Positions 28,809 to 37,677 of a DNA stretch of 64,000 nucleotides are shown here, piece after piece. Within the stretch, counting starts at the first letter, position 1. Every line of letters starts with the position of its first letter. The position numbers and the translations under genes were made by a program. The notes beneath the pieces are model-generated. The model was not told the DNA's origin. It did no database searches and saw nothing but the letters and a program-made list of their open reading frames with translations. The stretch comes from Candidatus Melainabacteria bacterium (GTDB taxonomy: Bacteria; Cyanobacteriota; Vampirovibrionia; Obscuribacterales; Obscuribacteraceae): assembly GCA_003242885.1 (NCBI GenBank), contig QKMZ01000002.1:461148-525147 (forward strand), read 5' to 3'.

Positions 28809-30386
28809 ATGTCTGAAGAACAAAATTACGACGACGACCGCGCAAAAGGCGTTGGTGAGCTTTTGAAGGAAGCCGCCACGGCGATCAAGCTGCGCCGATA
28901 CAGCGAAGCTGAGGATTTTTGCGCGCAGGCCCTCGGTGTTCTGGACAAGGCGAGCGCCATCGAGCATCCCAGTAAGGCTATGGCGCTGGAATTTATGGGC
29001 GATGCGTTAACAGGCATGGAAAAGTACGAGGATGCCGGGCGTTTTTACAAAAGGGCGATGGATCTTTCAGAGCGAATTTTCAGTCAGGAAAATCAGGTTT
29101 ACATTTCCATCTGTTATAAGTTGGCGCGCACGTATGAAAGTCTGAGCTTGCTTGATGAATGCGAGCCTTATTACAAGCTCGCTGATGAGCTGGCTAAGCG
29201 CCATCTATCCGGCGATCACCCACTGCGTGAAACTATCGCGGAAGGTTATGCCCACTTGATCTCGCGCGCCAAGAAGCGCAAAGACAAAGTCGTCGAGATC
29301 ATGGATTCTTTCAGGACTACAAAGGATAGAGGTCAGAACGTTCGCGGACCCATCGGCGACGAAGAGGAGGGGGCGGACGAGGAGACCTTAGAGCATAGGG
29401 AAACAAAGCAAGAACCAGCAGCAGCACCAGTATTTAAGGGACTGCGAGAGAAGTCGACCATCTACGAAAGCTCTACTGAAGCCATGCAACTCTGGGTCAG
29501 CATCGCGGTCTTGGGAGTAATCGGTTGCATTGGATTTCTTGGATTTCAACAGCTTTCGAAACACGCAGCGGTTGCTCCCTCTCAAGCGCCTTCAACAGCC
29601 GCTGTTGAAACAGAAAGTCTGCCGACTGAGTTTGTCAAAATCTATACTTCGCTCGACGGCAAGCGCAAAGTGAAAGTCGCTAGCGGAAATAAAGGCGTTG
29701 TTGTTTTTGGAAACAAGACCATCAATGCGCAAATTTTTCAGGGAGGCGATGTTTGGAAAGCGGGCAGCGCAAATGCGTTTAAAGAGCCTATGAAACTAGA
29801 TTTTGTCGAATCGCACGGCGGCATAATGGATGATGCGGGAAACATTTTGTATGCCGAGGATGCGCCTGAGATAAGGACGAGAGATGCGATGCAAGCAGTC
29901 GCAAAGTCACTTCGCAACTCGTATTTGATGCGCGGGCACTTTCCTCAGAACGCCGATGAACTAGCGCAGGCTCAGACCACCTACAAAAATGCCGTGACAG
30001 GGAAAGTTGAACCTCCAATCATTCAGGTCTATCGTGGTGAGCAGGGATGGAACGCCTCCAATCCAGAGGAAAAATCGACATTTGAAACTTCATTCGAGTC
30101 TGGCAATCTTTGGGCCAACGAACCGCCTTTTTTGCCGGGCTCCGTGCATGTTTTCTTGATGGCAAATCCACCATCAAATGAGCCGAGTGCCCCGGCTAGT
30201 CTGCCGGCTGTTGCCATAATCAAAGGTGCAGACTCGAACTGTTCACCTATTAGACTTGATAAAGATAAGGCTTATCTCGTCGTTCTGACTCCGAAGAACG
30301 AGCGCGCAACTGAAGGTTCTACGACTTACCCGAAAACGCCGGACGGCTCGCAGGGAGCGGTCGTGTCGATCAAATCAGGTAAGTAG
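28809..30386 (+). CDS. TPR protein with one central membrane helix
   Basis: 525 residues. The N-terminal ~170 residues hold tetratricopeptide-like helices (IKLRRYSEAEDFCAQALGVL, then GMEKYEDAGRFYKRAMDLSE). An acidic linker follows (GDEEEGADEETLEHRE), then a single hydrophobic helix at about 228-247 (VSIAVLGVIGCIGFLGFQQL). The presumably extracytoplasmic C-terminal domain (about 280-525) includes GNLWANEPPFLPGSVHVFLM. The same order and a related C-terminal motif occur in the protein at 47483, so the two are paralogs. A role linking outer and inner sides, perhaps with the divergent kinase, is inferred. The start has no strong ribosome site. Confidence 0.75.
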   Translation: MSEEQNYDDDRAKGVGELLKEAATAIKLRRYSEAEDFCAQALGVLDKASAIEHPSKAMALEFMGDALTGMEKYEDAGRFYKRAMDLSERIFSQENQVYISICYKLARTYESLSLLDECEPYYKLADELAKRHLSGDHPLRETIAEGYAHLISRAKKRKDKVVEIMDSFRTTKDRGQNVRGPIGDEEEGADEETLEHRETKQEPAAAPVFKGLREKSTIYESSTEAMQLWVSIAVLGVIGCIGFLGFQQLSKHAAVAPSQAPSTAAVETESLPTEFVKIYTSLDGKRKVKVASGNKGVVVFGNKTINAQIFQGGDVWKAGSANAFKEPMKLDFVESHGGIMDDAGNILYAEDAPEIRTRDAMQAVAKSLRNSYLMRGHFPQNADELAQAQTTYKNAVTGKVEPPIIQVYRGEQGWNASNPEEKSTFETSFESGNLWANEPPFLPGSVHVFLMANPPSNEPSAPASLPAVAIIKGADSNCSPIRLDKDKAYLVVLTPKNERATEGSTTYPKTPDGSQGAVVSIKSGK

Positions 30387-30490
30387 CGCGCCGGAGCGCT
30401 GGCTTCCAGCGGCTTCGAATGACTAAAAGGCTCCAGGAGCGCCGCACTCATAGCCACTGTTCACGTTTGCTTGCATTTGACCGTTTTGGG

Positions 30491-30518
30491 TTGATTTTGA
30501 AAAGGGCTGTGTTAGTAT
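30491..30518 (+). promoter_or_regulatory. Probable trp operon promoter
   Basis: TTGATT (30491-30496), a 16-base spacer and TAGTAT (30513-30518) give a reasonable promoter, with transcription expected from about 30525, just before the Trp-rich leader ORF. No obvious TrpR-like operator is recognised. Confidence 0.45.
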
Positions 30519-30547
30519 TGCCTGGTCTGTCCGCGACCTATTTCCTT

Positions 30548-30664
30548 ATGGAAGTGACTATTTTGTCGACGCTTCGCGCAATTTCAATATTCAAATCTGG
30601 TTGGTGGCGCTGGTTTCAATTACCGGGTAAGTCGTTTGCGACTCGCTTGATGATGCGCGCATAA
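30548..30664 (+). CDS. trpL: Tryptophan leader peptide of the trp attenuator
   Basis: A 38-codon ORF from ATG 30548 to TAA 30662-30664, containing SGWWRWFQLPGK: three Trp codons at 30602-30607 and 30611-30613. Tryptophan is normally rare, so three in four codons just before a trp operon is strong evidence for a sensing leader. ATG 30548 has no Shine-Dalgarno. An in-frame TTG at 30563 has GGAAG eight bases upstream and would give 33 residues. The antiterminator 5' arm (30624-30631) starts ten bases after the last Trp codon. The peptide likely acts only by the position of its ribosome. Confidence 0.78.
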   Translation: MEVTILSTLRAISIFKSGWWRWFQLPGKSFATRLMMRA

Positions 30665-30733
30665 TCAACAGCCATATAGGCAAAAGCATCTCAACCGCAG
30701 GCTTACCCGAAAGGTACCTGCGGTTTTGTTTTT
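30624..30733 (+). terminator. trp attenuator: terminator and competing antiterminator
   Basis: Terminator: AACCGCAGG (30693-30701) with CCTGCGGTT (30717-30725), plus inner TACC/GGTA, then TTTTGTTTTT. Antiterminator: CGGGTAAG (30624-30631) pairs perfectly with CTTACCCG (30702-30709), extended by TGCG (30637-30640) with CGCA (30696-30699), which destroys the terminator 5' arm. A small hairpin AGTCG/CGACT (30630-30643) competes with the antiterminator and may act as the pre-emptor stem once the ribosome has passed. Confidence 0.8.
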
Positions 30734-30763
30734 GCCTAACTAATTGGAATAAGGAATATAGCG

Positions 30764-32323
30764 ATGCAAGAAACAGCTATGCAAGAAAACTCGATGCAAA
30801 AAGCAGCTATGCAAGAAGACTCAATGAAAAAAACAGCGATGGAAACAGAAGTGAAAAACAGCGTGAAGACTGCATCTTTGACAAAACGAGTGACTGGAGA
30901 AACCGGCTGCGCCATTTCGTACTCGGCTGATTTTACAACGCCCGTGGCTCTGTTCGACCGCCTGTCGAGAAGCGCGCGCGATGCGTTTCTCTTCGAAAGT
31001 ACTGAGGGTGATGGTCGGTTGGCGCGGTATTCGTTCCTCGGTGTTGATCCGTTACTCGTCGTCGAATTTGATGATTCGCAGGTGCATGTTGAGAATTGCG
31101 CCGACGGCTCTCGCCAGAGTGTTGAAGTTGATAATCCAATCGATTTCTTACGTACCTTGCTTAAAAACAATCCTGTGCCGAGTCACCATCTTATAGCTGA
31201 GGCGCCCTTTTCCGGTGGGCTAGTTGGCTACCTTGGCTATGGCGCTACCGGTTTTACAGAGCGCATCCCGCAGCAGAGCAAAGCCGTTACTCATGTGCCG
31301 ATCGGTAGATATGGACTGTACGATTCATTTGTTTTATTTGACCATCAATATCGTCAGGTTACTTTCTTTTCTGCACGCGGTGAGCAGCATATCAACGAAC
31401 TTGTTCATCGTTCTATGTTGCATTCGCAGCTTCCGCCATTTCGTCTCGATATGCCGAAATCCAGTAAAGAAGAGCTGTTTAAGAACGTCACAGGACCATT
31501 CACTCGCGAAAGTTTTATCGATGCAGTCTTGAAAGCAAAGGAGAAAGTTCTAGAAGGAGAGGTTTTTCAGATTGTCGTTGCGCAGCGTTTTTCCGTGCCC
31601 ATCTCTGCTCCGCCAATTGATGTTTATCGAGCACTGCAAGCGACAAACCCTAGCCCCTACGCGTATTTCTTGAAGTGTCCTGGATTCTCTTATATCGGCT
31701 CATCTCCTGAAACATTCGTTCGAAGCAATGAAGGAAAAGTTTTGCTTCGCGCCATCGCCGGCACTCGTCCTCGCGGCAAAGACCGCGCAGAAGATGAAGC
31801 GCTAGAGCGCGAGCTGAAGGCGAGTGAGAAAGAAATGGCTGAGCATCGAATGCTTGTCGATCTTGGTCGCAATGATTTAGGCCGGGTTTGTGCACCGGGC
31901 ACTGTAAAGATTGGCGAACTGGCTTGCTTGACGCGCTATACGCATGTGATGCATTTGGCAACGGAAGTGACAGGAACTCTCTCGCAAACCAAAGATGTAT
32001 TTGACGCATTTGAAAGTTGTTTTCCAGCCGGAACTGTTTCAGGTGCGCCCAAAGTCCGCGCCATGGAAATTCTCGCGCAATTAGAGCCTGAGCAGCGGGG
32101 CATCTATTCCGGTGCAGTGGGTTATTTCGACGCGCGCGGAAACATGGACGGCGCCATAGCAATACGTTCTGTTTTGATCAAAGACGGAAACGCACACATC
32201 AATGCCGGCGCAGGTATAGTTTATGACTCAGATCCAGACATGGAATACGAAGAGACGCGCAGCAAGGCGATGAGCGTCCTCCAGGCAGTGCGCATCGCAC
32301 ACCAGCTTATGGGGGTGAAATAA
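30764..32323 (+). CDS. trpE: Anthranilate synthase component I
   Basis: 519 residues. It converts chorismate to anthranilate with ammonia from TrpG. Catalytic chorismate-binding core: SPSPYAYFLKCPGFSYIGSSPETF region, RAIAGTRPRGKDRAEDEALE, LVDLGRNDLGRVCAPG and ESCFPAGTVSGAPKVRAMEI. An N-terminal FLFES segment resembles the LLES tryptophan-binding site, suggesting feedback inhibition. The extreme N-terminus is odd: six Met residues spaced five apart (MQETA MQENS MQKAA MQEDS MKKTA MET), encoded by tandem 15-base units, each starting with ATG. AAGGA lies upstream of the first. The conserved protein starts only after about residue 40. First gene of trpEGDCFBA. Confidence 0.94.
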   Translation: MQETAMQENSMQKAAMQEDSMKKTAMETEVKNSVKTASLTKRVTGETGCAISYSADFTTPVALFDRLSRSARDAFLFESTEGDGRLARYSFLGVDPLLVVEFDDSQVHVENCADGSRQSVEVDNPIDFLRTLLKNNPVPSHHLIAEAPFSGGLVGYLGYGATGFTERIPQQSKAVTHVPIGRYGLYDSFVLFDHQYRQVTFFSARGEQHINELVHRSMLHSQLPPFRLDMPKSSKEELFKNVTGPFTRESFIDAVLKAKEKVLEGEVFQIVVAQRFSVPISAPPIDVYRALQATNPSPYAYFLKCPGFSYIGSSPETFVRSNEGKVLLRAIAGTRPRGKDRAEDEALERELKASEKEMAEHRMLVDLGRNDLGRVCAPGTVKIGELACLTRYTHVMHLATEVTGTLSQTKDVFDAFESCFPAGTVSGAPKVRAMEILAQLEPEQRGIYSGAVGYFDARGNMDGAIAIRSVLIKDGNAHINAGAGIVYDSDPDMEYEETRSKAMSVLQAVRIAHQLMGVK

Positions 32324-32325
32324 TC

Positions 32326-32937
32326 ATGCGCACGATTATCATCGACAACTACGATTCATTTACGTTCAATCTCTATCAGCTGTTGGTGCCGCTTGTGCGC
32401 AAGTTGGAGCGAAACGAGAGCGCGGATGTCGAGGTTTTTCGCAACGACGCTATCACGCTTGATGAAATATTGGAGAAGAAACCGACTCATATCGTGCTTT
32501 CTCCCGGACCTGGGCATCCCGCTGTTGCGCGCGATTTTGGCGTTTGCAAGGAAGTGATTTTGTCGCAGAAGAAGCTCGGTGCTGCGCTGATGGGCGTCTG
32601 TCTGGGACATCAGGGCATTGCCGCCCATCTGGGCGGCGAGGTAGTGCGTGCACCGGAAATCGTGCATGGAAAAACAAGCGAGATATTTGTCGAAGGTACA
32701 CCCTCTCGCATTTTTGCCGGGCTGGGAAACAGCTTTGAAGCGATGCGTTATCACTCGCTGGTGGCGAAGGATGAAACCTTTCCATCTGATCTGAAAGTGA
32801 CTGCACGCGAGAAGAAACATGGATTGATTATGGCGCTTGAACACAAGAGCGAGCCTATTTATGGCGTGCAGTTTCATCCCGAGTCGATTGGCACAGAGAA
32901 AGGCTCTTTGATGATGGAGAATTTCCTGTCCATATGA
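32326..32937 (+). CDS. trpG: Anthranilate synthase component II (glutamine amidotransferase)
   Basis: 203 residues, class I glutamine amidotransferase. IIIDNYDSFTFNLYQLL at the N-terminus; HIVLSPGPGHP; nucleophile Cys in MGVCLGHQGIAAHLGG; His and Glu in YGVQFHPESIGTEKG. It releases ammonia from glutamine for TrpE and might also serve PabB. It starts two bases after trpE and overlaps trpD by four bases, so the three are translationally coupled. Confidence 0.94.
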   Translation: MRTIIIDNYDSFTFNLYQLLVPLVRKLERNESADVEVFRNDAITLDEILEKKPTHIVLSPGPGHPAVARDFGVCKEVILSQKKLGAALMGVCLGHQGIAAHLGGEVVRAPEIVHGKTSEIFVEGTPSRIFAGLGNSFEAMRYHSLVAKDETFPSDLKVTAREKKHGLIMALEHKSEPIYGVQFHPESIGTEKGSLMMENFLSI

Positions 32938-33944
32938 ACGAGCCGTTGCTAGACCGAGCGAGAATTGCTGATATCGTCAACGCCCGGTTGTGCGAGGATG
33001 AGCTGGTCGAGGCTTTGCGGCAGGTTGCGTCGCAGCCGCTGTCGGTGGATTTGATGCGCCTGTTCATCGACGAAACTCGCAAGACAGTTGTTGGAAAGGA
33101 AAGTTTGCCCCCAGGAACCGCATTGATCGATGTGAGCGGAACCGGCGGCAGTGGCCTTGCCCACTTCAATACGTCCACTTTCTGTGCGTTTGTGCTCGCT
33201 GCGGGCGGAGTCAACGTTGGTAAGTTCGGCAATCGTGCATCGAGAAGCGGCGCAGGCAGTGCAGACTTGCTGGAGGCGCTGGGCATTCCATTGAATTTGC
33301 CTGCCGAGCGAGTTGGCGAAGTGATTGCACAAGCTGGCGTAGCGTTTCTCTTTGCGCCTCATTATTATCCTGGTCTGAAAAAACTCGCCTCCGCGCGGAA
33401 AGCTGTTGGTCAACCGACAATTTTCAATCACATCGGTCCACTGCTAAACCCAATCGAGCCGGAGTATCGAGTTTTCGGTATGACGTCGCAGTCCGCTGCT
33501 TTGCACGCTGCGGAGTACCTGGAGGAGTCGGGCGCCCGTGTATTGATCGTGACGTCCCAAACGGGACTGGATGAGCTGATGCCAGGAGCATACAATCATG
33601 TCTTACATGTGGATAAAGGGGCTACTAAAGACCTGTCATTTAATGCGCCCGGTGCATCATTGCTGGATTTGTTAGAGCGAAAGAGTGAAAACGGTGGAAC
33701 TCTGCAATTTGATTTGCAGCACAATCTGCAATTGTTCAATCAATTGTTGGAGAGTCAAAGTCATACCGAACCACAACCGTGGCTTGATTTGGTTTGCCTA
33801 AATGCTGGTGCTGGATTCTTTGTGGCTGGTATCGCAGACAGTGTCACTGCCGGGGCAGACCATGCGAGAGATTTGATTTTTAGTGGACGTGTGAAAGAGA
33901 AGTTCGACCAAGTGAGGCAAGTGTATGAAAAGTGTGCTGCGTGA
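32934..33944 (+). CDS. trpD: Anthranilate phosphoribosyltransferase
   Basis: 336 residues, normal length. It joins anthranilate to PRPP. The family glycine loop appears as DVSGTGGSGLAHFNTSTFCA; most members have GTGGD, so Ser-Gly here is a variation. KFGNRASRSGAGSADLLEALG matches the KHGNR.....GSAD.LEALG motif, with Phe for His. LFAPHYYPGLK and TIFNHIGPLLNP are also conserved. It overlaps trpG by four bases and trpC by 20. Confidence 0.93.
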   Translation: MNEPLLDRARIADIVNARLCEDELVEALRQVASQPLSVDLMRLFIDETRKTVVGKESLPPGTALIDVSGTGGSGLAHFNTSTFCAFVLAAGGVNVGKFGNRASRSGAGSADLLEALGIPLNLPAERVGEVIAQAGVAFLFAPHYYPGLKKLASARKAVGQPTIFNHIGPLLNPIEPEYRVFGMTSQSAALHAAEYLEESGARVLIVTSQTGLDELMPGAYNHVLHVDKGATKDLSFNAPGASLLDLLERKSENGGTLQFDLQHNLQLFNQLLESQSHTEPQPWLDLVCLNAGAGFFVAGIADSVTAGADHARDLIFSGRVKEKFDQVRQVYEKCAA

Positions 33945-34782
33945 AATAGTCGAGCACAAGCGCGGTGAAGTGGCTGCCCGTGAAGCCACACGTCCACTGG
34001 CTTCTTTTGAAAAAGAAGTGACGCTAGCTGACAATCGTTTTCTTTCTTCGTTTGCACCCCGTGACAGTGCCAACATAATTGCCGAAGTAAAACCGCGCTC
34101 TCCTTCGATGGGCAGCGCTTCGAGCAGTTTTGATCTGAGCACCGTACTCTCTACATACAATAAATACGCACGCGCCATCTCCGTTCTCACCGATGAAAAG
34201 TACTTTGGTGGTAGCCTGGCTCTTCTGGCTGAAGTGAAGAAACACTCGTCATTGCCGGTTTTGTGCAAAGACTTTATCATCAGCCGATATCAGGTTTTTG
34301 AAGCACGCGCCGCGCAAGCTGATGCCATTTTGTTGATCGTGAAATCATTGAGTGATGGGGATTTTGCGCAGCTTTATTATCAATGTACACAACTCGGAAT
34401 GACAGCCGTAGTTGAAGTGCAAAATGAAGCGGAAGTTGAACGCGCTCTTAAAGTCAATCCGCAATTGATTTTAGTAAATAACCGTAATCTCGATAGTCTG
34501 GAAATTGATTTGGCGACATCTGAAAGGTTGATGCCTCTGATACCGGATTCTGTTGTGAAAGTTGTGGCAAGCGGAATTGAGAGCGCTGCTGATATGAAGC
34601 GCCTGGCGAATGTTTCGAACAATTTTTTGATTGGTTCGAGTTTGATGAAGTCAGGTAATGTCGAGGAAAAACTTCACGAGCTTGCAACTGCGCTGTCACC
34701 TTCAGTAGGGGAGGCGCATGCGCCTCGCGGTTCAGGAAGCCGCATGCGGCTCCCGTACGGAGACTCGGGAGAGAAGCCATGA
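33925..34782 (+). CDS. trpC: Indole-3-glycerol phosphate synthase
   Basis: 285 residues against about 255-265 for the family. It closes the indole ring in the fourth step of tryptophan synthesis. Barrel motifs: IIAEVKPRSPSMG (catalytic Lys), ISVLTDEKYFGGSL, LPVLCKDFIISRYQ, ILVNNRNLDSLEID, VASGIES and FLIGSSLMKSG. The C-terminal ~28 residues (VGEAHAPRGSGSRMRLPYGD and onward) have no barrel counterpart and are encoded by two palindromic repeats at 34711-34726 and 34738-34751. It overlaps trpD by 20 bases and trpF by four. Confidence 0.94.
   Translation: MKSVLREIVEHKRGEVAAREATRPLASFEKEVTLADNRFLSSFAPRDSANIIAEVKPRSPSMGSASSSFDLSTVLSTYNKYARAISVLTDEKYFGGSLALLAEVKKHSSLPVLCKDFIISRYQVFEARAAQADAILLIVKSLSDGDFAQLYYQCTQLGMTAVVEVQNEAEVERALKVNPQLILVNNRNLDSLEIDLATSERLMPLIPDSVVKVVASGIESAADMKRLANVSNNFLIGSSLMKSGNVEEKLHELATALSPSVGEAHAPRGSGSRMRLPYGDSGEKP
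34711..34751. repeat. Two palindromes inside the 3' end of trpC
   Basis: GAGGCGCATGCGCCTC (34711-34726) is a perfect 16-base palindrome; AGCCGCATGCGGCT (34738-34751) is another. The second, with its CCC flank, recurs at 61837-61854. Both are translated as the C-terminal tail of TrpC. Confidence 0.85.
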
Positions 34783-35615
34783 GTACAAAAATCAAAATCT
34801 GCGGAATTACTAGCCTGGAAGATGCGCTTGCTGCGTTGGATGCTGGAGCCGATTTTCTCGGTTTGATTTTTGCTCAAAGCTCACCGCGTCGAGTGGAAGA
34901 ATCGGTAGCCAAGGAAATTGTTGCCGCTGCCAGTGGGCGTGCGCAAATCGTTGGTGTTTTCAAAGATCAAGAGATCGAATATGTTTCCGAGCTTGCGATG
35001 AGCCTTAAGCTCGACTATGTGCAATGTCATGGAAAGGAAACAGTAGAGTACGCGCGACGCCTACCTACTCGTGTGATAAAGGTTATTGAATTGCAGGGCA
35101 TGGACGAGTCTCCTCAAGAGTTAAACGTACATGGTGTTGAGAGTGCGGCTGCAACTTCTGCTGTAAACTCAACCTTCAACACTGTTGCGAACGCTGCTGC
35201 GAACGTAGCCGAAGCACCCGTCGATGTCTCTGCTGAGAATTCGGCAGCGGTGACAGAACCAAGCATTGTCCTCAATCCTCCCGAACTTTCCATCCTCGCT
35301 GCCGAGGCATTAGCTTGGAAAGATGATGCGGCATTTCTTCTTTTCGATCGTCCGAAACTTTTGAAAGACCCGGAGTGGTACAAGCGAGCCATCAATGAAT
35401 TGAAGACTGCCGAACCGCTTGCGATGCCGTATTTCTTCGCTGGAGGTTTGACCGCTAGCAATGTTGGCGAGGTTGTTGCGACGCTGCAGCCCTTTGCCGT
35501 CGATGTCGCATCGTCTGTTGAAGCGGCTCCTGGTCAAAAGGACATAGGTAAGATGAAGGATTTTTGCAAGGCGGTGAAGCGTGACAGCGGAGGAGTATCG
35601 GCATGCGCACACTAG
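34779..35615 (+). CDS. trpF: Phosphoribosylanthranilate isomerase with an Ala-rich insertion
   Basis: 278 residues, where about 200-210 is usual. Conserved ends: [20 protein letters not shown] with the catalytic Cys, [18 protein letters not shown], and at the C-terminus [15 protein letters not shown] and [16 protein letters not shown] with the catalytic Asp. Between about residues 108 and 175 lies an Ala/Val/Asn/Ser-rich stretch ([20 protein letters not shown]) with no family counterpart. It falls in a loop before strand 6, so activity may be kept. It overlaps trpC by four bases and trpB by 13. Confidence 0.9.
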   Translation: MSTKIKICGITSLEDALAALDAGADFLGLIFAQSSPRRVEESVAKEIVAAASGRAQIVGVFKDQEIEYVSELAMSLKLDYVQCHGKETVEYARRLPTRVIKVIELQGMDESPQELNVHGVESAAATSAVNSTFNTVANAAANVAEAPVDVSAENSAAVTEPSIVLNPPELSILAAEALAWKDDAAFLLFDRPKLLKDPEWYKRAINELKTAEPLAMPYFFAGGLTASNVGEVVATLQPFAVDVASSVEAAPGQKDIGKMKDFCKAVKRDSGGVSACAH

Positions 35616-36772
35616 GAAAGTTCGGTAAGTATGGCGGCGTGTATGTGCCGGAAACCCTCATGCCTGCCCTTGAAGAGTTAGAGGAAGCTTTCGCCACCAT
35701 CGTGCCCGGCGATGAGTTTAAGTCTCGATTGTCATCGCTTCTGGCTGATTTCGCGGGACGTCCGACGCCGCTCTATCATGCGAAAAACCTCTCGGACAAG
35801 TGGGGCGCGCAGGTGTTTTTGAAGCGTGAAGATCTTTTGCATGGCGGCGCGCATAAGACCAACAATGCGCTGGGACAGGCGCTTCTTTGCAAAATGATGG
35901 GCAAAGAGCGGGTCATTGCTGAGACAGGAGCTGGGCAGCATGGTGTTGCGTGCGCTATGGCCGGAGCGCTGCTGGGGTTGCAAACCGAAGTCTATATGGG
36001 CGAAGTGGACATGGAAAGACAAAAGCCGAATGTCTTTCGTATGCAACTACTTGGCACCACTGTGCACCCGGTGAAGACTGGCAGCAAAACTTTGAAAGAC
36101 GCTATCAATGAAGCGCTAAGAGATTGGATTGCCAATCTCGAAAACACCCATTATCTTCTGGGCACCGTCGCCGGCCCCCATCCGTTTCCCAGTATGGTGA
36201 AGCATTTCCAAAAAATTATTGGGGAAGAGGCGAGCGCGCAAATTCAAGAAAAAATCGGTCGCGCGCCAGACTATGTCGTTGCTTGTGTCGGCGGTGGCTC
36301 GAATGCAATGGGCATCTTTGCTGAGTTTGTCGAACAAACATCAGTCAAGCTTGTTGGTGTAGAACCAGCAGGAGCCGGATTGGAAACAGGCAAGCACGGC
36401 GCTGTTCTCGCGCTTGGCTCTTTCGGTTGTGTGCACGGTATGAAGAGCCTCGTTCTTCAAACTGAAGAAGGGCAGATTCAAGAAGCGCACAGCATCTCGG
36501 CTGGTCTCGACTATCCATCTGTTGGGCCGGAACATGCTTTTCTGAAAGATACCGGCAGGGCGCGATACGAAAGCGCAACCGACCAAGAGGCGCTTGCTGC
36601 ATTCCACGAACTCTGCCGTGAGGAGGGCATAATTCCTGCGCTGGAGAGTTCGCACGCGTTGGTTGGCGCTAAGAAGCTGGCTCAGGGTGAGGCTGCCGGA
36701 AAAACAATCATCGTTAATCTTTCCGGTCGCGGTGACAAAGATCTGCACGAGGTGATGAAGCATGATAAGTAG
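35603..36772 (+). CDS. trpB: Tryptophan synthase beta chain
   Basis: 389 residues, TrpB1 type. A PLP enzyme joining indole and serine. [20 protein letters not shown] at the N-terminus; the PLP lysine in [18 protein letters not shown] (about residue 85); [15 protein letters not shown]; the phosphate-binding [12 protein letters not shown]; catalytic and monovalent-cation segments [14 protein letters not shown]. The start overlaps trpF by 13 bases. trpA overlaps its 3' end by 11 bases, matching its partner in the alpha2beta2 complex. Confidence 0.95.
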   Translation: MRTLGKFGKYGGVYVPETLMPALEELEEAFATIVPGDEFKSRLSSLLADFAGRPTPLYHAKNLSDKWGAQVFLKREDLLHGGAHKTNNALGQALLCKMMGKERVIAETGAGQHGVACAMAGALLGLQTEVYMGEVDMERQKPNVFRMQLLGTTVHPVKTGSKTLKDAINEALRDWIANLENTHYLLGTVAGPHPFPSMVKHFQKIIGEEASAQIQEKIGRAPDYVVACVGGGSNAMGIFAEFVEQTSVKLVGVEPAGAGLETGKHGAVLALGSFGCVHGMKSLVLQTEEGQIQEAHSISAGLDYPSVGPEHAFLKDTGRARYESATDQEALAAFHELCREEGIIPALESSHALVGAKKLAQGEAAGKTIIVNLSGRGDKDLHEVMKHDK

Positions 36773-37589
36773 AGATAGGTATCGTGCGAAGTTTCGTGCG
36801 TTGAAGGAAGCGAAGAGAGGCGCGTTTATGCCTTTCACTGTGCTCGGATGGCCGGATGAGGAAACTTCGTTCAACATCATAAAGACAATGATTGAAAGCG
36901 ACGCCTCTGCGCTCGAATTAGGCATCGCATTCAGCGATCCGGTTGCGGACGGTCCAATCATTCAAGCCGCCGCTCACAAGGTCATAGAAAGCGGTTATAC
37001 GGTCAATCAAGCGCTAGATTTAGTTGCCCGCGTGAGGAAGTACAACGACGACATTCCGATCGGTCTCCTGGTCTATTACAACCACATTATGGCGATGGGC
37101 GTTGAAAAGTTTTTCGCACGAGCCGAAGAATGCGGTGTAGACGGAGTGCTCGTTGCCGACCTGCCCGCTGAGTCGTCTGATGAAGTTGTTTCCATTGCTA
37201 CCGGCAATAACATCAGCAGCATCTTTATCGTGTCCCCGCTCACGCGAGAGGAGCGCTTGGACAAAATCGTCAAGCATGCCCGTGGTTTCATTTACCTTGT
37301 TTCTCGCCTCGGCGTGACTGGTACTGACGAACGTGATGCAAGTCGCGACACTCGACTCACTGCGTTAATAGCGTCAATTAAGAAAGCGACAGAACTTCCA
37401 GTGCTGGCTGGTTTTGGTATCTCAACGCCTGCGCATGCGGAGCGAATGATGGCATCGGGCGCTGACGGGGTAATAACTGGTTCGAAAATCGTTGATCTCG
37501 TCGCCAAGGCAGATCCCACGAACATGGAAGCCGAGCTGAGCGCCTATTTGAAAAGCATGGTTTCTGCGCTCAACTCTGTGAAGGTGTGA
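36762..37589 (+). CDS. trpA: Tryptophan synthase alpha chain
   Basis: 275 residues. It cleaves indole-3-glycerol phosphate to indole for TrpB. Catalytic Glu and Asp are in [21 protein letters not shown] and [38 protein letters not shown] holds loop 6, and [13 protein letters not shown] and [12 protein letters not shown] bind phosphate. It is the last gene of the operon. The next gene, an FMO, follows after 88 bases. Confidence 0.95.
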   Translation: MISRDRYRAKFRALKEAKRGAFMPFTVLGWPDEETSFNIIKTMIESDASALELGIAFSDPVADGPIIQAAAHKVIESGYTVNQALDLVARVRKYNDDIPIGLLVYYNHIMAMGVEKFFARAEECGVDGVLVADLPAESSDEVVSIATGNNISSIFIVSPLTREERLDKIVKHARGFIYLVSRLGVTGTDERDASRDTRLTALIASIKKATELPVLAGFGISTPAHAERMMASGADGVITGSKIVDLVAKADPTNMEAELSAYLKSMVSALNSVKV

Positions 37590-37677
37590 AACTTACTGCA
37601 GGTGGCGGCGTCGTACGTGGACCGTCGCAGTCGCAGTTGCGAATGGCGGCGACTCAACGGTAGAAAATCCGAAGGCA

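Noticed and set aside
30387..30763. T-box or TRAP control of trp
   Set aside because: No T-box consensus (AGGGUGGNACCGCG) and no run of NAG triplets; the Trp-codon leader accounts for the structure.
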